The translations under genes and the position numbers were made by a program. A DNA stretch of 11,485 nt from Actinomycetota bacterium (GTDB taxonomy: Bacteria; Actinomycetota; Actinomycetes; Streptosporangiales; Streptosporangiaceae): assembly GCA_003168295.1 (NCBI GenBank), contig PMST01000649.1:1-11485 (forward strand), written 5' to 3'. How positions within the stretch are numbered: position 1 is the stretch's first letter; every line of letters begins with the position of its first letter. This document shows, in pieces, positions 7,486-11,485 of the stretch. The notes under the pieces are model-generated. The model saw only the letters and a program-made list of their open reading frames with translations. It ran no database searches and had not been told where the DNA came from.

Positions 7486-8724
7486 ATGGTGACGACTGGG
7501 GTGAATACGACCGGGCCGGACACCGCCGGTAACGTCGCGGCTTCCGGGGAAACCGCAGCCCGGGAAGCTGCCGCCCGGACGGCCGCTGCCGCGGCCCGGG
7601 AAGCCGCGGCCCGGATGGCTGCCGCCGCGGCCGCCTGGCTCGACGCGCTCGACCCCAGGCAGCGCGCGCTGGCCACCGGCGCCGTGCCCAGCCCGGACGC
7701 CGAGTCAGACGCGGAGCGCCGGCGCTGGTACTACACACCCACCGACCACGGCGGCCTGCCCCTGGGCGCCCAGCGGCCTGCCCACCAGCAGCTGGCGCAC
7801 CAGCTCATCGCCACCGGGCTCTCCACCGCCGGGTACGTCACCGTCGCCACCATCCTCGGGCTGGACAACGTGCTCGACCGCGCCGAAGGCTGGTCCGCCG
7901 ACTGGGGCCGCGAACGGGGCCGCGACCCTGGACTTTACTATCTGCGGGTCTTCGGTGACCCCGGCGGCGCGGCGCCGTGGGGATGGCGCTTCGGCGGCCA
8001 CCACATCTCGCTGAATAACCTCGTCGCCGACGGCATGGTCCGTTCGGTCACGCCGTGCTTCCTGGGCGCCGACCCTGCGGTCTCCCCGCTGCTCGGGCCG
8101 GTGCCGCTGCGCCCGCTCGCCGGGGCGGAGGACCTGGCCCGCGAGCTCGTCCGCTCGCTCGACCCGGACCGGGCCGCCCGGGCGACGCTGCTGGACCGGG
8201 CGCCGGCCGACATCGTCGGCGGTAACCGGGCACGGCTGGCCGAAGGCGACCAGATGATGTACCTCCGCGACCTGTGGCGCGGCAGGTTCACCGAGCCGCG
8301 GCTAGACGACCGGACCGTCCAGATGGACGCCGACAACGAGCGGGCGACCGGTTACGACGCCGCAGACCACCGCCGGGTCGCGCTGACCACCGCACCGAAG
8401 GGCCTGCCCGCCACCGAGCTTGACGCGGCGCAGCGGGACCTGCTGCGCGCTTTGCTGGCCACCTACCTCGGGCGCGTCCCGGACGGCCTGTCGCCGCAGG
8501 GGGACTACGACGAAGACGACGCGCTGGACGCCGTTCACCTGGCCTGGGCCGGCCCCACCGACCTGGGCCAGGCGCATTACTACCGCCTGCAGGGCCCGCG
8601 GCTGCTCATCGAGTACGACAACACTCAGCGGCAGGCGAACCACGCTCATTCGGTCTGGCGTGACCCGGAAGCCGACTTCGGCTACGACATCCTCGGCGCG
8701 CACCTAGCCGCGCATCACGGCTAA
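7486..8724 (+). CDS. DUF3500 family protein of unknown function
   Basis: 412 residues, soluble, with no signal peptide or membrane segment. I recognise the DUF3500 pattern from memory: WYYTPTDHGGLPL (81-93), AGYVTVATILGLDNVLD (115-131), YYLRVFGDPG (151-160), WGWRFGGHHISLN (165-177), LLGPVPLRPLAGAEDL (202-217) and HAHSVWRDPEADFGYDILG (386-404). The His pair at 172-173 and the acidic/His cluster near 364-398 could bind metal, which is inference; the family's reaction is not known to me. The N-terminus (24-47) has two copies of a 12-residue AAREAAARxAAA unit (36 bp each, 7555-7626), a rigid helical extension not expected in the family core. The start ATG has GGGGAGG just upstream. It lies 64 bases after the permease on the same strand, so co-transcription is possible. 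Confidence 0.85.
   Translation: MVTTGVNTTGPDTAGNVAASGETAAREAAARTAAAAAREAAARMAAAAAAWLDALDPRQRALATGAVPSPDAESDAERRRWYYTPTDHGGLPLGAQRPAHQQLAHQLIATGLSTAGYVTVATILGLDNVLDRAEGWSADWGRERGRDPGLYYLRVFGDPGGAAPWGWRFGGHHISLNNLVADGMVRSVTPCFLGADPAVSPLLGPVPLRPLAGAEDLARELVRSLDPDRAARATLLDRAPADIVGGNRARLAEGDQMMYLRDLWRGRFTEPRLDDRTVQMDADNERATGYDAADHRRVALTTAPKGLPATELDAAQRDLLRALLATYLGRVPDGLSPQGDYDEDDALDAVHLAWAGPTDLGQAHYYRLQGPRLLIEYDNTQRQANHAHSVWRDPEADFGYDILGAHLAAHHG
7555..7626 (+). repeat. 36-bp coding duplication (EAAAR-type helix)
   Basis: Residues 24-35 and 36-47 of the DUF3500 protein repeat AAREAAARxAAA, with T or M at the variable position. The DNA copies differ at several third positions, so the duplication is not recent or has drifted. 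Confidence 0.75.
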
Positions 8725-8776
8725 GGACCGCCACCTCCAGGCCGCGCTGCGATCCGCCGTCAGGTTTGTCGTCACA

Positions 8777-8806
8777 GCGGCCGCGCCGACGCCCGATCGC
8801 GGCCGC
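8777..8806. terminator. Possible bidirectional terminator hairpin
   Basis: Two copies of GCGGCCGC (8777-8784 and 8799-8806) can pair as an 8-bp all-GC stem around a 14-base loop. It lies about 50 bases past the DUF3500 stop, between converging genes. There is no U-tract on either side, so it would be a U-less actinomycete-type terminator. Each arm is also self-complementary, which weakens the argument. Confidence 0.4.
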
Positions 8807-8825
8807 AAACCGGCATGCCGTCGAC

Positions 8826-8953
8826 CGAAATGCACCTGATGCGTGGCTTCGCGCAAGCCGAGATAGCGATCGTGGATCGCTACATCCCCGATCATGTAGG
8901 TAAATATCCACGATCATCATGTGACCGGTACGTGACGACGAAATGCACCTAAT
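8826..8953. repeat. 12-bp direct repeat enclosing an imperfect long hairpin
   Basis: CGAAATGCACCT occurs at 8826-8837 and 8939-8950, each followed by an (A/G)AT-like trinucleotide, 113 bases apart. Between them, GATCGTGGAT (8868-8877) pairs perfectly with ATCCACGATC (8906-8915), and inside that CTACAT (8880-8885) pairs with ATGTAG (8894-8899). The remaining gap from 8725 to 9019 shows no gene I can support: short minus-strand frames there lack ribosome sites and have no family features. The segment is less GC-rich than its flanks. Confidence 0.7.
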
Positions 8954-9019
8954 TGTCAGCGGCGGGCTGGTCATGAGAGCCATCGTGGCGACTGTGGCTG
9001 AGCGGTGGCCCTGGACCGA

Positions 9020-9694
9020 TCAGGAAGCAGCGGCGCCGGGGATGGCGCTCGGTTCGGCCAGGCTGTCCGGGTAGAAGCCGCGGGCCTGCTCGATCACGTC
9101 GTCCAGGCCCGGCCACCAGGGGCCGTGCCGCAACGACCCCAGCTCCTGCAGGACACCCGCGGCCTGGGCCCAGGGGTCCGTCGCGGCGACGAACGCCACC
9201 CGGTGCGGCCGGGCCGAACGTAGCGGACCGAGGTAGAAATCCGGCCCGTGCTCACCGCCACCAATGCCAGCTCCCGCACCGACGCCAGCTCCGGCACCGC
9301 CACCAATGCCAGCTCCCGCACCGGAATCCGCGGCGAGCACCAGGTAGTAGTCGGGCAGCTCGAACCGGCCGGCCCGCCAGGCCGCCAGGGCCTTTGCCGC
9401 CTCCAGTTCGAACTCAGCCGGGCCTTCCTGCCGTGACACGTCCCACATCGCCTGCCAGCCGGCGGCCACCGCCGCCAGCGGGTCGGCGAGGACTAGCGCA
9501 TAGGGCGAGGTAGTCCGCCCGGCCCGCTGCAGCGCCGCCGCGGCCGCCGTCATCCCGTCGCTCTTACCGTCGGCGGGATCCTCCGGCCGGATCAAGGTCA
9601 CGTTCATGGACTGCCCGACCGCGGCGAGGACTTCACCGGGCGCCGAACCGGCCAGGACCACCACGGTGGAGGCATTGCGTCGCATCGGCTCCAT
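9020..9694 (-). CDS. Unrecognised protein with Gly/Ala repeat insert
   Basis: About 224 residues from the MEPMRRNAS start. I do not recognise the family. The beginning STVVVLAGSAPGEVLAAVGQ looks like the first strand-helix of an alpha/beta domain. Further on, a Trp/Glu-rich helical stretch (WQAMWDVSRQEGPAEFELEA) is followed by PDYYLVLAAD, then a Gly/Ala insert of about 26 residues, and then GPDFYLGPLRSARPHRVAFV. The two similar DYYLVL/DFYLGPL strands flank the insert, so the insert probably sits in a loop. No signal peptide, membrane segment or cofactor motif is visible. Start choice is uncertain: in-frame ATGs lie at 9817, 9796, 9730, 9694 and 9685. The stretch before 9730 is Arg-rich and looks non-coding, and none has an ideal ribosome site (GAGGAG lies about 14 bases before 9730). 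It is downstream of the aldo/keto reductase on the same strand. Confidence 0.7.
   Translation of the reverse strand: MEPMRRNASTVVVLAGSAPGEVLAAVGQSMNVTLIRPEDPADGKSDGMTAAAAALQRAGRTTSPYALVLADPLAAVAAGWQAMWDVSRQEGPAEFELEAAKALAAWRAGRFELPDYYLVLAADSGAGAGIGGGAGAGVGAGAGIGGGEHGPDFYLGPLRSARPHRVAFVAATDPWAQAAGVLQELGSLRHGPWWPGLDDVIEQARGFYPDSLAEPSAIPGAAAS
9253..9323 (-). repeat. 29-bp perfect coding repeat, 42-bp period (Gly/Ala)
   Basis: A 29-base sequence at 9253-9281 recurs exactly at 9295-9323, with a partial unit between. On the minus strand it encodes GAGAGIGGG, AGAGV, GAGAGIGGG. Exact identity of the copies, including third positions, indicates a recent duplication or ongoing slippage. Confidence 0.9.
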
Positions 9695-9826
9695 GCTAGC
9701 CGCGCGGTCCGCAGCGTCATATCCGGCCATACCTGGCTGCGATCTCCTCGCGCAGAGGCTGCGCCTACGCGAGGCGGTAACGGCTCCCTCGGCCATAGGT
9801 GCGGGCCGCGGTGGCATCCCAAACGG

Positions 9827-10711
9827 TCAGGCGATGGCCGAGAGTGCGCTGAATTCGTCGGCGGTCAGGCTGATGCTGGCGCCGCGCATGTTGTCCTCAA
9901 GGTGCCGCACCGATGAGGTGCCGGGGATCGGCAGCGTCACGGGTGAGCGCTTGAGCAGCCAGGCCAGCGCCAGCTGGGCCGGCGTCGCGGCGTACTTGGC
10001 GGCCAGCTCGGCCAGGGAGCTACCCGCAGCGGCCAGCGCGCCGGTGGCCAGCGGGCGGTAGGGGATGAACGCGATGCCCTGGCTGGCGCAGTAGTTGAGC
10101 ACGGGCTCGGCGGCACGGTCCGTGAGGTTGAACTGGTTCTGCACCGAAACGACGGGCGCGATCTGCTGCGCTGCCGTCAGCTGGTCGACCGAGACACCGG
10201 ACAGCCCGAGGTGCCGGACCTTACCCTCGTCCTGCAGCCTCTTCAGCTCGCCGAGCTGGTCCTCGAGCGGCACCTTCGGGTCAATGCGGTGCAACTGGAA
10301 CAGGTCAATGCGGTCCAGCTTCATCCGGCGCAGGCTCATTTCCGCTTCCTGGCGCAGGTACTCGGGCCGGCCGACCGGCGGCCACTGACTAGGGCCCGAG
10401 CGGGTGACCGGGCCGAAGCGGGTGAGCCCGGCCTTGGTCGCGATCACCAGGCCCTCCGGGTAGGGGTAAAGCGCCTCGGCGATCAGTTCTTCGGCCACGT
10501 ACGGCCCGTAGGAGTCGGCGGTGTCGATGAAGTTCACCCCTAGCTCGACCGCCCGGCGCAGCACGCGGATCGCCTCATCATGGTCCCGCGGCGGACCCCA
10601 CACGCCCGGCCCTGGCAGTTGCATGGTTCCGAAACCCAGACGGCGGACCGTCAGGTCGCCGCCTAGCTCGAACGTGCCTGCCTGCTGGGCTGGGAATGAC
10701 TCCGTGCTCAT
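9827..10711 (-). CDS. Aldo/keto reductase (YdbC/PdxI-like group)
   Basis: A 294-residue cytoplasmic NAD(P)H-dependent carbonyl reductase with a complete (beta/alpha)8 AKR fold. The catalytic tetrad is visible: D63 and Y68 in FIDTADSYG, K93 in IATKAG, H141 in FQLHRID. The cofactor-binding end PIPGTSSVRHLEDN is at 261-274. The opening GFGTMQLPGPGVWGPPRDHDEAI closely follows E. coli YdbC (PdxI, pyridoxal reductase) as I remember it; the physiological substrate here is not established. The start is the ATG at 10711, with GGAAGG nine bases upstream; a nine-residue longer frame exists (10738) but lacks a good ribosome site. Divergent from the OsmC gene across 210 bases, which suggests joint control in a redox or aldehyde response. 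Confidence 0.92.
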   Translation of the reverse strand: MSTESFPAQQAGTFELGGDLTVRRLGFGTMQLPGPGVWGPPRDHDEAIRVLRRAVELGVNFIDTADSYGPYVAEELIAEALYPYPEGLVIATKAGLTRFGPVTRSGPSQWPPVGRPEYLRQEAEMSLRRMKLDRIDLFQLHRIDPKVPLEDQLGELKRLQDEGKVRHLGLSGVSVDQLTAAQQIAPVVSVQNQFNLTDRAAEPVLNYCASQGIAFIPYRPLATGALAAAGSSLAELAAKYAATPAQLALAWLLKRSPVTLPIPGTSSVRHLEDNMRGASISLTADEFSALSAIA

Positions 10712-10921
10712 GGGTCTCGTCCTTCCGGGCAAGGGCAAATAGTGCGGCGTTCAAGATTTACGGACCGGTTGATCTAAAACTTATCCGGGGCTTCGCTCGG
10801 GCGCTTGGGTCACTGCCACCTGGGAGGTCACGACCTCCATGGCCGGGCATGGCCGAGCCGGGGGGTGGTGACCGCGCGCGCCTCGTGGCAGCCTGGCATC
10901 AGGCAGCTGAGGAGGCCCAAC
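10712..10921. promoter_or_regulatory. Divergent promoter region of aldo/keto reductase and OsmC
   Basis: 210 bases without a gene. The part next to the reductase (about 10739-10790) is A/T-richer and probably holds the reductase promoter, but no convincing -35/-10 pair can be named. The OsmC-proximal part has the GGAGGTC/GACCTCC dyad (10823-10838), a second GGTCAC at 10808-10813, and CATGGCCG twice at a 10-base period (10838, 10848), one helical turn apart. GAGGAGG at 10908-10914 is the OsmC ribosome site. Confidence 0.6.
10823..10838. promoter_or_regulatory. Candidate operator: 16-bp dyad upstream of OsmC
   Basis: GGAGGTC-AC-GACCTCC has perfect seven-base arms around a two-base centre, about 85 bases before the OsmC start. 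Its spacing suits a dimeric repressor or activator. The regulator is not encoded in this window as far as I can see. Confidence 0.45.
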
Positions 10922-11422
10922 ATGATCAGAACGCACAGCTATGACGTCACCGTCGCCTGGACCGGCAACCGGGGCAGCGGCACCAGCGGTTACCGGGAGT
11001 ACGACCGCGACCATGAGGTAACGGTCAGCGGTGACGGGGAAGGGGCCGGGGGCGCCGGCCGGCCGGCGCCCATCGCGGGCAGTTCCGACTCGGCCTTCCG
11101 CGGCGACCCAGGCCGGTGGAATCCAGAGCAGCTGCTCACAGCCGCGCTCGCCCAGTGCCACATGCTTTCCTACTTGCACGCCTGCGCGGCCGCCGGCATC
11201 GTGGTCACCGGGTACACCGATGAGGCACACGGCACCATGACCGAGAGCACCGATGGCGGCGGCCACTTCGTCGAGGTCGTGCTCAGGCCACGGGTCACCG
11301 TGGCCGCACTGGACATGGTCGAGAAGGCGACCGCGCTGCATCAAGAAGCCCACGAGAGGTGTTTCATCGCGAGCTCGGTGAACTTCCCGGTCAGGCACGA
11401 ATCCGTCGTGCTAGCCGGCTGA
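10922..11422 (+). CDS. OsmC-family organic (hydro)peroxide-detoxifying protein
   Basis: 166 residues, the usual OsmC length, cytoplasmic and acting as a homodimer in the family. The start is the ATG at 10922, with GAGGAGG seven bases upstream, one of the best ribosome sites in the window; a longer frame from 10805 was rejected. Family features include the N-terminal YDVTVAWTGN strand, the PIAGSSDSAFRGDPGRWNPE segment (50-69), then the helix LLTAALAQCHMLSYLHACA and ERCFIASSVNFPV near the end. C79 (AAQCH-type position) and C147 (ERCF) match the two redox cysteines, which are spaced about as in E. coli OsmC; C87 is extra. These thiols reduce peroxides in the family. A Gly/Ala run at 38-47 lies in a loop. 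Divergent from the aldo/keto reductase. Confidence 0.92.
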   Translation: MIRTHSYDVTVAWTGNRGSGTSGYREYDRDHEVTVSGDGEGAGGAGRPAPIAGSSDSAFRGDPGRWNPEQLLTAALAQCHMLSYLHACAAAGIVVTGYTDEAHGTMTESTDGGGHFVEVVLRPRVTVAALDMVEKATALHQEAHERCFIASSVNFPVRHESVVLAG

Positions 11423-11485
11423 CCGGCTCGGCTCAGTATCGTCAGGCGGGCTGAAAAGCCGGCGCACCATCGAGCCGTAGCACGG

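Noticed and set aside
5865..7676. Minus-strand open frame of about 600 codons opposite the permease
   Set aside because: Asp/Glu/His/Gly-rich antisense of membrane-segment codons; the plus strand shows twelve hydrophobic segments and APC motifs.
8811..8820. CGGCATGCCG perfect palindrome
   Set aside because: Ten-base palindromes of this composition are expected by chance in GC-rich DNA, and nothing around it points to a function.
8704..8895. Short minus-strand frame in the convergent gap
   Set aside because: No ribosome site, Arg-rich composition, overlaps the DUF3500 end and ends opposite it; no recognisable domain.
11411..11485. Possible 3' end of a minus-strand gene entering from the right edge
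   Set aside because: One minus frame is open from the edge to a TAG at 11413-11411, but only 24 codons are visible, too few to support a gene.

Overview
The window is very GC-rich with strong G/C third-position bias, tightly packed genes and GGAGG-type ribosome sites. This fits a high-GC actinomycete (Actinomycetota). The genus cannot be told from the sequence. There are no tRNA or rRNA genes, CRISPR arrays, transposases or phage genes. I support seven protein genes plus one possible internally initiated product.

Layout. Positions 1-1611 (minus) hold most of a helical-repeat (TPR-type) protein that runs off the left edge, with a Ser/Pro/Gly tandem-repeat linker. Upstream of it on the same strand, positions 1666-5573 hold a two-gene operon. 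The first gene is a GntR/UTRA transcription factor whose reading frame continues without a stop into a two-cluster [4Fe-4S] ferredoxin. The second, joined by an ATGA overlap, is a fumarate reductase/APS-reductase-like flavoprotein with a long C-terminal HEAT-repeat tail. A divergent control region (5574-5885) with dyad sequences separates this operon from a plus-strand APC-family permease (5886-7421). The permease is followed by a DUF3500 protein (7486-8724). A 295-base convergent gap holds a GC-rich hairpin and a 12-bp direct repeat enclosing a long imperfect inverted repeat. Next come an unrecognised minus-strand protein with a Gly/Ala repeat (9020-9694), an aldo/keto reductase related to the E. 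coli YdbC/PdxI group (9827-10711), and a divergent OsmC-type peroxidase (10922-11422).

How the genes may work together. The ferredoxin and flavoprotein look like a catalytic pair similar in layout to AprB/AprA: electrons would pass between two iron-sulfur clusters and an FAD site. The regulator is encoded in the same open frame as its own pathway's electron carrier and is transcribed away from a permease, so a substrate-uptake and redox module is plausible; the substrate cannot be read from the sequence. The aldo/keto reductase and OsmC share a 210-bp divergent promoter region and look like a small redox or carbonyl/peroxide detoxification pair.

The most interesting point is the GntR-ferredoxin continuous frame. 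Its linker contains the only in-frame TTA codon I could find in the genes of this window, followed closely by a good internal ribosome site and ATG for the ferredoxin. A second theme is that most proteins here carry a short in-frame tandem repeat that expands a low-complexity linker.
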